Assembly (NCBI GenBank): GCA_965227215.1
Contig: OZ245729.1
Coordinates: 620,001-684,000 of the forward strand
Direction: 5' to 3'
Length of the DNA: 64,000 nt
From: Gracilimonas sp965227215
GTDB lineage: Bacteria > Bacteroidota > Rhodothermia > Balneolales > Balneolaceae
In this document: piece by piece, positions 17,117 to 26,727 of the stretch
How the letters are laid out: each line of letters starts with the position of its first letter
Position numbering within the stretch: position 1 is the stretch's first letter
Program-made: the position numbers and the translations under genes
Notes under the pieces: generated by a model
Databases searched by the model: none
What the model saw: the letters and a program-made list of their open reading frames with translations, nothing else
Told to the model about the DNA's origin: nothing

Positions 17117-19954
17117 ATGAAACCACGTCTATTTTACCTTTTCTTTGCCCTCCTCATTTCTTCCTTTATAACAGCTGCCTGTGTTCAGAAACAAACCGAA
17201 TTTTCCGTCGATTACGAGAAGTTCACTTTAGATAATGGTTTGGAAGTCATTTTTCATAAAGACCACTCCGACCCGGTTGTGGCAGTAGCTTTGACCTTCC
17301 ACGTAGGTTCTGCCCGTGAGATTGAAGGGCGTACCGGTTTTGCGCACCTGTTCGAGCATTTGCTGTTCCTGGAATCTGAGAATTTAGGGAAAGGCGGTTT
17401 AGATAAAATGAGCAGTCGTATTGGCGGGTCGGGTGCGAACGGCTCTACCAGTCGCGACCGCACCAATTATTTCCAGACGGTTCCAAAAGATGCTTTGGAG
17501 AAAATGATTTGGGCCGAAGCGGATAAACTCGGCTACTTCATCAACACTGTGACTGAAGCCGTACTGGCCAAAGAAAAACAGGTGGTGAAAAATGAAAAAC
17601 GGCAGGGCGTGGACAATGCTCCTTACGGTCATGCTAATTATGTGGTGGGCAAGAATATGTACCCGGCCGAACATCCATACAACTGGCAGGTCATCGGTTC
17701 TTTGGAAGATCTCCAAAATGCTACGCTGCAGGACGTTAAGGATTTCTACAACCGTTGGTACGTTCCCAACAATGCCACTCTTGTAATCGCCGGTGATTTT
17801 GATTCGGAACAAGCCAAAGCATGGATACACAAGTATTTTGATGAAATTCCCCGTGGCGAGGAGATTGAACCGTTACCAGATATGCCTGCCAATCTGGACA
17901 GAACCAAGAAGAAGTATTATGAAGATAATTTTGCCCGTTTGCCGGAATTAAGACTCGTATGGCCCGGCGTGGATTTATATCACGAGGATGCCTATGCACT
18001 GGATATCCTGACGGAACTTCTTGCTGATGGAAAGAAAGCGCCTCTTTATAAAGTGCTGGTTGAGGAGCAGGAACTGACTTCTAATGTGTACATGAACAGC
18101 GGAAACTCAGAACTTGCCGGGGAAATTACCTTCATCACCCGCGCCTACCCAAACACAGATTTGAATGATGTGGCCGGAGCCGTGAATGAGGCTTTTATGA
18201 GATTTGAGGAAGAAGGGTTTACTCAGGCGGATCTTGACCGTATCAAAGCCGGTATTGAAACGGATTTTTATAACGGACTTTCCAGCGTGTTAGGGAAAGC
18301 CTTTCAACTCGCGCAGTATAATATCTTTGCGGGCGATCCCGGATACATCAATAAAGACATTCAGAAAACCCTTGCGGTCACCAAAGAAGATGTGATGCGG
18401 GTATATCAGAAATACATAAAGGGTCAATATTTTGTGGGCACCAGCTTTGTTCCACAGGGGCAGGCTGAGTTGGCATTAGAAGGATCGGAACCGGCTGAAG
18501 TTGTGGAAGAAGAGATCGTTCAGAATGGAGAGGGTGAAAGTTTTACCCTGCCTGAAGAAACCGCCTATGAAAAAACACCATCCAGTTTCGACCGGTCTGT
18601 GGAACCACCTTATGGTGAAAGCCCTGATTTAAAAGTTCCGGAAGTCTGGGAAACAAAACTCAGTAATGGATTGGATGTATATGGCATCGAGAATTATGAA
18701 CTGCCTCTTGTTGAATTTGAGATCTCAATCAAAGGCGGGTTAATGCTGGAAGATCCCGAGAAAACAGGCATAGCCAATTTGGTTGCAGAGCTCTTGACAA
18801 AAGGCACAGCCAATAAAACACCGGAAGAGCTGGAACAGGCTATCGATGAACTTGGTGCCAGTATCAACATCTTTTCCGGCCGGCAGGCTATTACCATCAG
18901 GGGGAATTCCCTGGCTCGTTATTATGATGAAACCATGGCTCTGGTTGAAGAAATGTTGTTGGAGCCCCGCTGGGACGAACGTGAGTTTGAGCTGGCCAAA
19001 CAAAGTACTATGAGTCAGATCGCCCAGCAAAGTGCCAACCCAAACAGCATTGCCACAAACACCTTCAACAAGCTGCTTTATGGTGAAGACCACATTTTAT
19101 CCTTCAACCCCATCGGTACCACTACAAGTATCGAGGCTATTACTCTGGATGATCTGAAGTCTTATTACACGAACTATATATCCCCTTCAGTAGCTGATAT
19201 GCACGTGGTGGGAGCGATTGACCAAGGTGAAGTTGTTGCTTCTCTGGAAAGCCTGACTAATCGCTGGGAAGCCAAAGAAGTAACTCTTCCTGAGTTTGAA
19301 ACCCCGGAGCCACCAACAGCTTCGAAAGTGTATTTCTATGATGTACCCGATGCCAAACAATCGGTTCTGAGGTTCGGTTACCTGGCCATGCCTGAGACCC
19401 ACCCCGATTTCTACCCTGCTGAGGTGATGAACTACAAACTTGGTGGCGGCGGATTTGCATCACGCTTCACGCAGGAATTGAGGGAAGGAAAAGGATATAC
19501 CTATGGAATAGGTTCCGGCTTTTCCGGATCTGATATTTCCGGCCCTTTTGTAATTTCGAGCGGAGTTAGAACTAATGTAACCTATGAGTCAGCTGCATTG
19601 GTCAAAGAAATTCTGGAAGAATACCCGGACACATTCACCGAAGAAGACCTTGAAAACACCAAAAGCTTCTTACTGAAAAGTAACGCCCGCCGTTTTGAGA
19701 CTTTAGGGGCCAAACTGAATCTGCTGGAGAATATCAGTGCCTATGGCTGGTCGCCTGATTACATCAAACAGCGGGAAGAAGTAGTAAAAAATATGACACA
19801 AGAGCGCATTCAGGAGCTGGCCCGAACCTATGCCAATCCCGATAAAATGATCTGGCTGGTAGTCGGGGATGCCAAAACACAAATGGATCGACTTGAGCAA
19901 TTAGGTTTTGGTGAACCGGTGCTGGTTAATGAACATTTTAAGGAAGGAAATTAG
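17117..19954 (+). CDS. Two-domain M16 family zinc metallopeptidase, lipoprotein
   Basis: A 945-residue insulinase/pitrilysin-like protein. The first 22 residues form a lipoprotein signal ending in ITAAC (Cys22), so it should be anchored in the envelope. The first M16 unit has the inverted zinc motif HLFEH at 77-81 and the downstream Glu in AVLAKEKQVVKNEKRQG. The second unit begins near residue 515 (VWETKLSNGLDVYGIENYELP) and lacks HxxEH, as is usual for the non-catalytic half. Such proteins degrade peptides in the periplasm. It is monocistronic and ends at a hairpin. Confidence 0.93.
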   Translation: MKPRLFYLFFALLISSFITAACVQKQTEFSVDYEKFTLDNGLEVIFHKDHSDPVVAVALTFHVGSAREIEGRTGFAHLFEHLLFLESENLGKGGLDKMSSRIGGSGANGSTSRDRTNYFQTVPKDALEKMIWAEADKLGYFINTVTEAVLAKEKQVVKNEKRQGVDNAPYGHANYVVGKNMYPAEHPYNWQVIGSLEDLQNATLQDVKDFYNRWYVPNNATLVIAGDFDSEQAKAWIHKYFDEIPRGEEIEPLPDMPANLDRTKKKYYEDNFARLPELRLVWPGVDLYHEDAYALDILTELLADGKKAPLYKVLVEEQELTSNVYMNSGNSELAGEITFITRAYPNTDLNDVAGAVNEAFMRFEEEGFTQADLDRIKAGIETDFYNGLSSVLGKAFQLAQYNIFAGDPGYINKDIQKTLAVTKEDVMRVYQKYIKGQYFVGTSFVPQGQAELALEGSEPAEVVEEEIVQNGEGESFTLPEETAYEKTPSSFDRSVEPPYGESPDLKVPEVWETKLSNGLDVYGIENYELPLVEFEISIKGGLMLEDPEKTGIANLVAELLTKGTANKTPEELEQAIDELGASINIFSGRQAITIRGNSLARYYDETMALVEEMLLEPRWDEREFELAKQSTMSQIAQQSANPNSIATNTFNKLLYGEDHILSFNPIGTTTSIEAITLDDLKSYYTNYISPSVADMHVVGAIDQGEVVASLESLTNRWEAKEVTLPEFETPEPPTASKVYFYDVPDAKQSVLRFGYLAMPETHPDFYPAEVMNYKLGGGGFASRFTQELREGKGYTYGIGSGFSGSDISGPFVISSGVRTNVTYESAALVKEILEEYPDTFTEEDLENTKSFLLKSNARRFETLGAKLNLLENISAYGWSPDYIKQREEVVKNMTQERIQELARTYANPDKMIWLVVGDAKTQMDRLEQLGFGEPVLVNEHFKEGN

Positions 19955-19975
19955 TCTATTAGATGATAGACCTGA

Positions 19976-20019
19976 GACATAAGATTTAAGATGGAACCAT
20001 TCATCTTAAATCTTATGTC
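19976..20019. repeat. Perfect 18-bp inverted repeat between convergent genes
   Basis: GACATAAGATTTAAGATG (19976-19993) pairs perfectly with CATCTTAAATCTTATGTC (20002-20019) around an 8-base loop, and the arm itself repeats the word TAAGAT. It lies between the stops of the M16 and M23 peptidase genes and probably terminates both. Confidence 0.75.
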
Positions 20020-20045
20020 TTTTATCTTACGTCTGTTATCTTAAA

Positions 20046-20852
20046 TCAATACCCAATATAGCTCTGCCCTTCTTTCAGCTCGATGATGCCATCTTTGGTG
20101 GTGAATTTGACTGGTATGGAAATGAAGCCACCTCCCCTCTTAGCTTTTTTCACAGTAAAGTGCAGATGCGGCCCGGTTGCATATCCCGTAGCGCCGGAAT
20201 ATCCGATCAGTTGTCCGGTTCTAACCTCCTGCCCCAAACGCACTTCCACTCCCTGGTGCTTCAGGTGTGAGTAGTCGGCAAAGGTTCCGTCATCATGTAA
20301 AATGGTAATGAAATTAGCGTAGGACATCATGTCTTCCGATCCACCTCCGCGGTTATGCTTCTCCTCCATCATTACTACCTTACCGCTGCGGGCAGCATAG
20401 ATTTCCGTTCCGGTTGGCATATTAAAATCGAGGGCGTGCCGGGAATCTCCGTAATGAGAAAAGGTTCCGTCAAATCCCTGATCCACTTTGTACGTCTCCC
20501 CGATTGGAAAAGGCAGTCGGTAGGCAAAAGAATCGTTGTGGCGGGCAAATATATTCCCCATGTAATACCGGTACCTTGTACTTAAATTCCAGCCTTCTTT
20601 TAAATCCTTGTAAGTAAATCTTACCAAAAGCCGGTTACTGTTTGCAGGAAGAAAGTCTAGAAGGGGAAGCTTCTTATTCGGCTCCAGCTTGTCAATATCT
20701 GCATCAAGCTCTATGGTAACCGGATATAAATTCGTGTTTCTGGCGTGAAGCTCAATGTGTTCTTCCTTTTCAATCCGGAAAACTTCGACCGTTCCTTTGT
20801 CCTGAGTAAGAAATCCGGTCAACAGAAATATGAGTACCCAAAGTGACTTCAT
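20046..20852 (-). CDS. Secreted M23 family metallopeptidase
   Basis: A 268-residue protein with an N-terminal signal sequence (MKSLWVLIFLLTGFLTQ) and a beta-sandwich-like region of about 100 residues. A LytM/M23 domain follows. Its zinc ligands are in HALDF (His, Asp) and GPHLHF, with the family motif GTEIYAARSGKVV between. Such enzymes cut peptidoglycan cross-links, although in this domain arrangement some act only as regulators. Its start is about 60 bases from the start of the divergent sigma-factor gene, so they share a promoter region. Confidence 0.9.
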   Translation of the reverse strand: MKSLWVLIFLLTGFLTQDKGTVEVFRIEKEEHIELHARNTNLYPVTIELDADIDKLEPNKKLPLLDFLPANSNRLLVRFTYKDLKEGWNLSTRYRYYMGNIFARHNDSFAYRLPFPIGETYKVDQGFDGTFSHYGDSRHALDFNMPTGTEIYAARSGKVVMMEEKHNRGGGSEDMMSYANFITILHDDGTFADYSHLKHQGVEVRLGQEVRTGQLIGYSGATGYATGPHLHFTVKKAKRGGGFISIPVKFTTKDGIIELKEGQSYIGY

Positions 20853-20909
20853 ACTGATTTCTTATTCTTAGGTATTTTATTGAACTTTGATATCAACAAA
20901 CTTTTTCTC

Positions 20910-21515
20910 ATGGATTTATCTGTCATTCACTTACTGCTGGTTTTAAGTGCTTCACTCGATGAGGAGTCTAACGAAAGCCGGATTTATTTAAAAATAAAAA
21001 ACGGCGATCAGCAAGCATTCCGTAAATTTTTTGATACCCACCACGATGAATTATACCGATATTTATCCTCTAAAGGGGTAGCTAAAGAAGCAGCCGAAGA
21101 CCTGATCCAGAAAGCCTTTGTGTATATCTGGGAGAACCGGGCATCCATTGAAGAGCATAAGTCGTTGCGAGCCTACCTTTTTCGCATTGCCTACACGCGG
21201 ATGCTTAATCTTTTTCGTGATAACGAGAAGTTCGATCAGAACAAGGAAATCCGGGAGCTGGATTACCCTGATTCCGGTTCTCAACCCGATCAGGATATTC
21301 ATCAAAGAGAATTAAACAAAACCATCGAAAAGGCCATATCTGCAATGCCTGAAAAACGCCAAAACGTATTCCGGCTTTGTTTCATGCAGGAATTCAGCTA
21401 CAAAGAAGCCGCCGAGTTCCTGGATGTATCAGTCAAAACCGTGGAAAATCATATGGGACTGGCTCTGAAAGATCTCCGCTCATCCCTGTCAAAAGCAGCA
21501 GAAGATTACTTGTAA
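20910..21515 (+). CDS. FecI-like ECF sigma factor
   Basis: A sigma-70 region 2 (FFDTHHDELYRYLSSKGVAKEAAEDLIQKAFVYIWENR) and region 4 (MPEKRQNVFRLCFMQEFSYKEAAEFLDVSVKTVENHM) make this an extracytoplasmic-function sigma factor of about 201 residues. I choose ATG 20910; the longer frame to 20880 would need a TTG start. It is followed by a lipoprotein, a FecR-type anti-sigma and a TonB receptor with a signalling domain, so it should be held by FecR and released when the receptor binds its ligand. An unusual feature is that the anti-sigma is not the next gene. Confidence 0.92.
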   Translation: MDLSVIHLLLVLSASLDEESNESRIYLKIKNGDQQAFRKFFDTHHDELYRYLSSKGVAKEAAEDLIQKAFVYIWENRASIEEHKSLRAYLFRIAYTRMLNLFRDNEKFDQNKEIRELDYPDSGSQPDQDIHQRELNKTIEKAISAMPEKRQNVFRLCFMQEFSYKEAAEFLDVSVKTVENHMGLALKDLRSSLSKAAEDYL

Positions 21516-21670
21516 ACTATCTGCAATACCTCTGTTATTCATATACTTATCCTCTCAAAAATTACTATTTCTTTTACTCATAAATTCAGCAGAAATTTAT
21601 TTACTATATGATTGGGGGAACTTTGCATTTGATGTGTAATAGTAGTGAACACATAACTAATTGAATCATT

Positions 21671-22846
21671 ATGAAATCACTATTCAAAAAAATACCTACT
21701 ACTGTACTCCCACTATTAATGGTGGCGGCCATGTTTTCTGCCTGTACCCTGGATGATATCTCCAAAGACATCGACAATCAGGAGCTGACCGCAGAAGAAA
21801 TTGAAGCGGCAAGCCAGATTATGGGTCAAGCCTTATCTGATGATAATGACGGCGTTTTTTCCAGTCTGAATGATGCCTTAACCACCATCTCATCTTCCGG
21901 TTTTGGCAACGACAGTCAAATGAAAGGACATGACGACGACAGAAACTCCGGCCGGGGTAACGAAAGTAATTACAAATATGAATACAACCCGGAAACCGGT
22001 ACTCATACCATCAGCTTTAACCGGGAAGTAAACAACCCGAATTTTCAAAAAAGCTTGTCGGCTGTACTAACCTATGTATTTACAGATGTGAACGGAGAAT
22101 ACATTGCTGCGCCCCGACATAATCGTGAGCGTATTGAGAACATCGATTTCACATCCGACAAAAACGGGAGCACACAAAGCCGTTTCCGTAATTCGGAGTT
22201 CAGCCGTGCCGATACCTTCGCATTTACCGGACTGAGCGATGCCAGCTCCATTCTTACCATCGATGGTAAGCACTATGGCAATGGCTCCATTGATGGTGTA
22301 ACCAAGGACGGCGACACCTTCGAACGCTCTTTTGTAAACGAAATTAACTTCCTGGATATACAAGTCAATAAAGACACGGTTGCCGAATACGGTTCTTTGA
22401 CTCAGGGAGTAACCGGAACCCTTAATTACGAGCTGACTATTTTCAGAAGCAGTAATGGACAAGGATCTTCCAAAACCGTCACCGGAACCATTGAGATGGA
22501 TGGAGACGGAACCGCCCTCCTTCGCTTTGCGAACGTAAATCGCTTGTTTAAAGTGAACCTGCGCACCGGCTTTGTCAGTGATGATGAAATTGATGTTGAA
22601 TCAGCCGTGGCAGCTGTTGATACGGTAAACCAGACGGTAACACTCCGAAATGACTTGTTAGTCATAGTTTCTGACCGCACGGAGATTGAAGGTGATGATG
22701 GATTGGATTCACTGGAAGCCGTAGCCAGAGCCCTTGATGCCGGCGAAAGCGTACACGCAGAGGTAGAAGGGTACCGTAATCCTGATAACAGATCTGAATT
22801 CATAGCTGAAGAAATCGAATTCGAATTTGCTGACGATGATGATTAA
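21671..22846 (+). CDS. Putative lipoprotein inside the FecI-FecR locus
   Basis: A 391-residue exported protein with a lipobox-like signal (FSACTLDD, Cys25). After an acidic linker rich in Asp, Asn and Gly there is a region of beta strands. The last 80 residues (VNQTVTLRNDLLVIVSDRTEIEG...GESVHAEVEGYRN) resemble the DUF5666 pattern of small beta-barrel repeats. The C-terminus is very acidic (EFEFADDDD). It lies between the sigma and anti-sigma genes, so it is probably a target or part of the sensing system. A surface ligand-binding role is inference. Confidence 0.7.
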   Translation: MKSLFKKIPTTVLPLLMVAAMFSACTLDDISKDIDNQELTAEEIEAASQIMGQALSDDNDGVFSSLNDALTTISSSGFGNDSQMKGHDDDRNSGRGNESNYKYEYNPETGTHTISFNREVNNPNFQKSLSAVLTYVFTDVNGEYIAAPRHNRERIENIDFTSDKNGSTQSRFRNSEFSRADTFAFTGLSDASSILTIDGKHYGNGSIDGVTKDGDTFERSFVNEINFLDIQVNKDTVAEYGSLTQGVTGTLNYELTIFRSSNGQGSSKTVTGTIEMDGDGTALLRFANVNRLFKVNLRTGFVSDDEIDVESAVAAVDTVNQTVTLRNDLLVIVSDRTEIEGDDGLDSLEAVARALDAGESVHAEVEGYRNPDNRSEFIAEEIEFEFADDDD

Positions 22847-22870
22847 CCCGAACTGATACTTCAAACATTA

Positions 22871-22900
22871 CCGTGCAAACTTTTGACCGGGTTTGCACGG
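22871..22900 (+). terminator. Hairpin between lipoprotein gene and fecR
   Basis: CCGTGCAAAC pairs perfectly with GTTTGCACGG around a 10-base loop, followed by a weak T-rich stretch. It would partly terminate lipoprotein transcripts and so keep fecR and receptor levels lower. Confidence 0.65.
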
Positions 22901-22925
22901 ATTCTTTTAGATTCAACAATCACTG

Positions 22926-23888
22926 ATGGCAAACAATCAAAACATATCACCCGATGAACAGGACCTTAAACGGGCCCGTATTATTGGAGAGGCATTGCCT
23001 GATTTAGCAGTTCTGAAGAACACTTCAGATCCTTTGCTTTCCCAATTGTTTGCCTACAAAAATTCGGTAAACAAACAGATTGAACCCATCAGCTCAGAAG
23101 CTGTGTGGGATTCAATTCAGGCTGAGATAAATGAATCTTCGGGTTCTGCCCGTATTTTTCAGCTATCTCCTGCCATTCGAAGATATGCTGTAGCTGCTGC
23201 CATCGCTGTGTTTGCCTTGCTGGGAAGCTTCATCTATCAACAACTGACGGCCCCAACCTTGATTGGAGAAAGTTTTGCCACAACGGAAATTATTAACTTG
23301 AGCGATGGCTCTACTGTTACCCTACGCCCCTATTCTGCTTTATTCGCCATCGATGTTTCCGGTAAATCGGCCGAATATAAACTATCGGGAGAAGCCTATT
23401 TTGAGGTAGCACACGACCCTTCCCGAACATTCTCCGTTCGTACTGCACAATCCGAAGTACGCGTATTGGGAACCCGATTCATACTTAGTGACTGGGGTAA
23501 TACTTCCACTGTGTACCTGCAGGAAGGCCGAATTCAATACACTGCACTCAGCAACCTCCAATCGGTTCAGCTGGAACCGGGACAATCGTCCTCCGTCAGT
23601 GAAACCACGGCCGCTCCGGAAGTGTCCTTCTCAGAAGAAGCACCTTTTACCGACTGGCTGAACAATGAACTCGTATTTCAAAACAAACCGGTTCAATCCG
23701 TATTTAGTGAGCTGGAGCACCATTTTAATATCAGCATCGAGGCACAACCTGCCATTCTTCAGGAAACTCTGAGTGGTTCCATTCCACTCGATAACCTTGA
23801 TTCTGTACTCAGTGATCTCGGGCTGGTTCTGGGCGGTACTTTCTCAGAAACCGGGCAAAATTCATACGTTTTCAAATCGAACTCCTAA
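22926..23888 (+). CDS. FecR-family anti-sigma factor with DUF4974-type C-terminus
   Basis: A 320-residue inner-membrane regulator. The N-terminal 80 residues are cytoplasmic and would bind the sigma factor. One membrane segment follows (AVAAAIAVFALLGSFIYQQL, about residues 83-102), then a periplasmic FecR domain (INLSDGSTVTLRPYSALF...GEAYFEVAHDPSRTFSV...VRVLGTRFIL). The C-terminal unit LVFQNKPVQSVFSELEHHFNISI resembles DUF4974, which contacts the receptor's signalling domain. The stop overlaps the receptor ATG by one base, so the two are translationally coupled. Confidence 0.92.
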   Translation: MANNQNISPDEQDLKRARIIGEALPDLAVLKNTSDPLLSQLFAYKNSVNKQIEPISSEAVWDSIQAEINESSGSARIFQLSPAIRRYAVAAAIAVFALLGSFIYQQLTAPTLIGESFATTEIINLSDGSTVTLRPYSALFAIDVSGKSAEYKLSGEAYFEVAHDPSRTFSVRTAQSEVRVLGTRFILSDWGNTSTVYLQEGRIQYTALSNLQSVQLEPGQSSSVSETTAAPEVSFSEEAPFTDWLNNELVFQNKPVQSVFSELEHHFNISIEAQPAILQETLSGSIPLDNLDSVLSDLGLVLGGTFSETGQNSYVFKSNS

Positions 23889-26527
23889 TGAGAGAGCAAT
23901 GGCTTGTCTTACTATTCGGTTTCATCATTTGTCTGGGTCTCAACCGGCAAACCTATGCTCAGTATGACTTTGAGCAAGCCTCGGTTCTTGAAATCATTCA
24001 AGAAGTTGAAGACCGGGAGGCTTACCGGTTTCTATACCGGGAATCACAACTTGCCGGCATCAACTTAAGCTTTTCGGCTAACTCGGCAACCGTACTTGAT
24101 TCACTGCGAACCCATCTAAATGATTTTAATATTGCAGTGGATGCAGATTCGACCCGAAAGCAGGTAGTCCTGTACAAACAGACAACGTCCTCCTCCGGAA
24201 AAGTATCTGTCACAGGTCAGGTTGTGGACGCCAAAACCGGCGAACGGCTTCCTTATGCCACTATTTATTACAATATGAACGGAAGTAAAAAAGGTGTGGC
24301 TGCCAATGCATCGGGGGTTTTTCATATTAAGGAAAGTTACTCCGGGGAGCCTGTCACCTTGCATTGCTCCTTCCTTGGTTATGAAAATAATCGCATTCAG
24401 CTTAACCTGGAGAAGAAAACAACTTTTGAGGATCTCACCTTCCGTCTTCAACCAATTGCCCTGCATGCTAATGATATCATCGTGACCGGTTTTACCTATC
24501 CTGCCGGTTCCGACAGCATCTATCGTAGCTTTGTTAATGCGGGTGTCCTCAATCCTTTAGGAGAGAACAATACCACCAAAGCCCTGCAAGCACTACCGGC
24601 TGTAACCAACGCAACGGCTTTAAACAACGGAATTAACGTACGGGGCAGCTCCGCTGATGCTACCCATATCCTTTTGGATGGCATCACCATATATAATCAA
24701 AGTCATCTGTTTGGCCTTCTCGACAGCTTCAACCCCAATGCCCTGCAAACTTCCGGTTTCTTCTATGATGTGACCCCGGCTCAGTTTCAATCCTCTCCCG
24801 GTGGCACTATTAATCTGCTCACTAAAACCGGTTCTTTAAATGATGTTGGAGTTTCTGCAGGACTAAGCAACACGGCTTTCAACGCAACAATACAAGGGCC
24901 TTTTTCTCCCGGTAAAAGCAGCTGGTTGCTTTCCGGGCGTACTTCCTATATGAATTCCCTTAACTGGTTTCGCAACGATGAGCTGATCGCCTACGGACTA
25001 AACATTGATCGGCCCACCAATTTATCCGGAACTGATGTAGCTGACATTGATTCACGATTGGTTTTTCCGGGTAATTATGATGCTGCTTTCTTCGATCTAC
25101 ACGGAAAAATGTATGTTGAATTCGAAAACGGAAGCCGATTAATTGCCGGTGCTTACTACGGTGCCGATGATGTTTCTCAGGATGCGGAACGATTGGTTCG
25201 CCGGTTCAACCCGGATGCTCCATCTCAGCGATTTAGCCTGGAAGAAGTACAGACACTTAATAAATGGGGTAATTTCAGCTCCAGCCTGGCGTTTAAATCT
25301 CCGGTTTCCGACCGGATCTACAGCAGTTCATTAGCGGCGGTTAGTATTTACAATTCCGAGTTCAGTAAAGATGATTTTGTGTATAACCGGATTCAGGAAA
25401 ATGGCTCCAACATCCAGGTATTCACCTATCCCCTTCAGAACCAAAGCGTATTCAATGAACTAAAGCTGGATCAAGCATTTGATTTGGTGCTGCCGAATAC
25501 CCAGTGGACGTTGGGGGCTTCCTACCAGTATTTTATGGGTGAGTATTTTGAAGAATCCTTCGACCGGCCCGGCTTTCTCACTACCTTTAAATCAGGTTTA
25601 GCTGATCTTTATGCACAGCTTGATTTCACCTCTTTGGATGTAATAGATGTACATTTCGGTTCCAGGATGCACTATTACACCAATGGAAATTATCTCTACT
25701 ATTCACCCCGGATAAAGCTAAAACTTTTAAACGAACGTCCGGTCTCCTTTACCGTTGGCTACAGCCGAAATTACCAGTTCACACACCGGCTCTCTTTTTA
25801 TAACATCAGCAGCCCGGATGTTTGGATTCTCAGTACGAAGGAACAACCACCCACTACCTCCGATTACTTCACAGCCGGCATGTATGTGCGGGTTTTTGAC
25901 CACACCCTTTTTCAGGTTGAAGGTTATCATAAATCACTCGAGAACGCCCGTTTATTTGATATCAACGCCCAAACCCTTACCAACAGTTTTAACGCGCCAC
26001 CCTGGTTTTATGGAAATAAGGGAACTGCAAAAGGTTTGGAGTTTTTACTGAAAAACCGGTTCCAGAAGTTGACTCTGACACATTCTTATGCGCTTTCTGA
26101 ATCCACCTTCCGGAATCCGGATATATTTGCCGGGAAAGAATTTTATACTGAATGGGATCGCACGCATAGCTTCCATTCTGCTGTAGAGTACAGGATTATA
26201 CCAAACTTAAAAACCTTTGTGAGTCTCACTCTTGCTTCCGGTACGCCGAACCGCCTGCACTTTTTACAAATTGAAGATCAGGAACGACTGGGGAATTACC
26301 GCAGGTTGGATGCCGGATTAGAGTATAAAGCAGAATTAGATGGAGTCTCTCTCGAGTTCGGCGCTTCGGTCTTTAATATTTTTGATCATCAAAATGCCTG
26401 GTATCGCGAACTTAACCTGGTGATTGACACCTCAGTTCCTCCTTCTCAACGGCGCCTAAGTTCCCAAGCGGTGGACGTGTACGATTTAGGAATTCAGCCC
26501 TCTTTCAATATGATGGTTAGTTTTTAA
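23888..26527 (+). CDS. FecA-like TonB-dependent receptor with STN signalling domain
   Basis: An 879-residue outer-membrane receptor. It has a signal peptide ending near QTYAQ, then a secretin/TonB short N-terminal signalling domain (YDFEQASVLEIIQEVEDREAYRFLYRESQ). A carboxypeptidase-like beta-sandwich follows (VTGQVVDAKTGERLPYATIYY), then the plug (ALPAVTNATALNNGINVRG...LLDGITIYN) and the barrel, ending in a Phe (MMVSF). The STN domain would signal ligand binding to FecR. The substrate is unknown: no siderophore, sugar or vitamin genes are adjacent. No SusD partner is present. Confidence 0.92.
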   Translation: MREQWLVLLFGFIICLGLNRQTYAQYDFEQASVLEIIQEVEDREAYRFLYRESQLAGINLSFSANSATVLDSLRTHLNDFNIAVDADSTRKQVVLYKQTTSSSGKVSVTGQVVDAKTGERLPYATIYYNMNGSKKGVAANASGVFHIKESYSGEPVTLHCSFLGYENNRIQLNLEKKTTFEDLTFRLQPIALHANDIIVTGFTYPAGSDSIYRSFVNAGVLNPLGENNTTKALQALPAVTNATALNNGINVRGSSADATHILLDGITIYNQSHLFGLLDSFNPNALQTSGFFYDVTPAQFQSSPGGTINLLTKTGSLNDVGVSAGLSNTAFNATIQGPFSPGKSSWLLSGRTSYMNSLNWFRNDELIAYGLNIDRPTNLSGTDVADIDSRLVFPGNYDAAFFDLHGKMYVEFENGSRLIAGAYYGADDVSQDAERLVRRFNPDAPSQRFSLEEVQTLNKWGNFSSSLAFKSPVSDRIYSSSLAAVSIYNSEFSKDDFVYNRIQENGSNIQVFTYPLQNQSVFNELKLDQAFDLVLPNTQWTLGASYQYFMGEYFEESFDRPGFLTTFKSGLADLYAQLDFTSLDVIDVHFGSRMHYYTNGNYLYYSPRIKLKLLNERPVSFTVGYSRNYQFTHRLSFYNISSPDVWILSTKEQPPTTSDYFTAGMYVRVFDHTLFQVEGYHKSLENARLFDINAQTLTNSFNAPPWFYGNKGTAKGLEFLLKNRFQKLTLTHSYALSESTFRNPDIFAGKEFYTEWDRTHSFHSAVEYRIIPNLKTFVSLTLASGTPNRLHFLQIEDQERLGNYRRLDAGLEYKAELDGVSLEFGASVFNIFDHQNAWYRELNLVIDTSVPPSQRRLSSQAVDVYDLGIQPSFNMMVSF

Positions 26528-26530
26528 AAA

Positions 26531-26723
26531 GAGGTATTAGGTATTAGGTGTTAGGTTTTAGGTTCCACACATCATCCTGAGGCTAATGCCAAAGGATCAT
26601 AGCTAAAACCGTTTGGTAATCTTTTCATGGCTCAGATTCTTCGCTTTCACTCAGAATGACTCACTAACACCTAATACCTAATACCTAACACCTAATACCT
26701 AATACCTAACACCTAAAACCTAC
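26531..26723. repeat. Heptamer-repeat inverted repeat enclosing a small intergenic element
   Basis: The left arm (26531-26564) is built of 7-base words (AGGTATT, AGGTATT, AGGTGTT, AGGTTTT). The right arm (26663-26723) holds the mirrored words (ACCTAAT, ACCTAAC and so on), about eight of them. Between the arms lie CATCATCCTGAGGC and CTCAGAATGAC, which look like the ends of a common bacterial TCATxCTGAG-type intergenic repeat. It lies between the convergent receptor and RidA genes. Confidence 0.75.
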
Positions 26724-26727
26724 CCCC

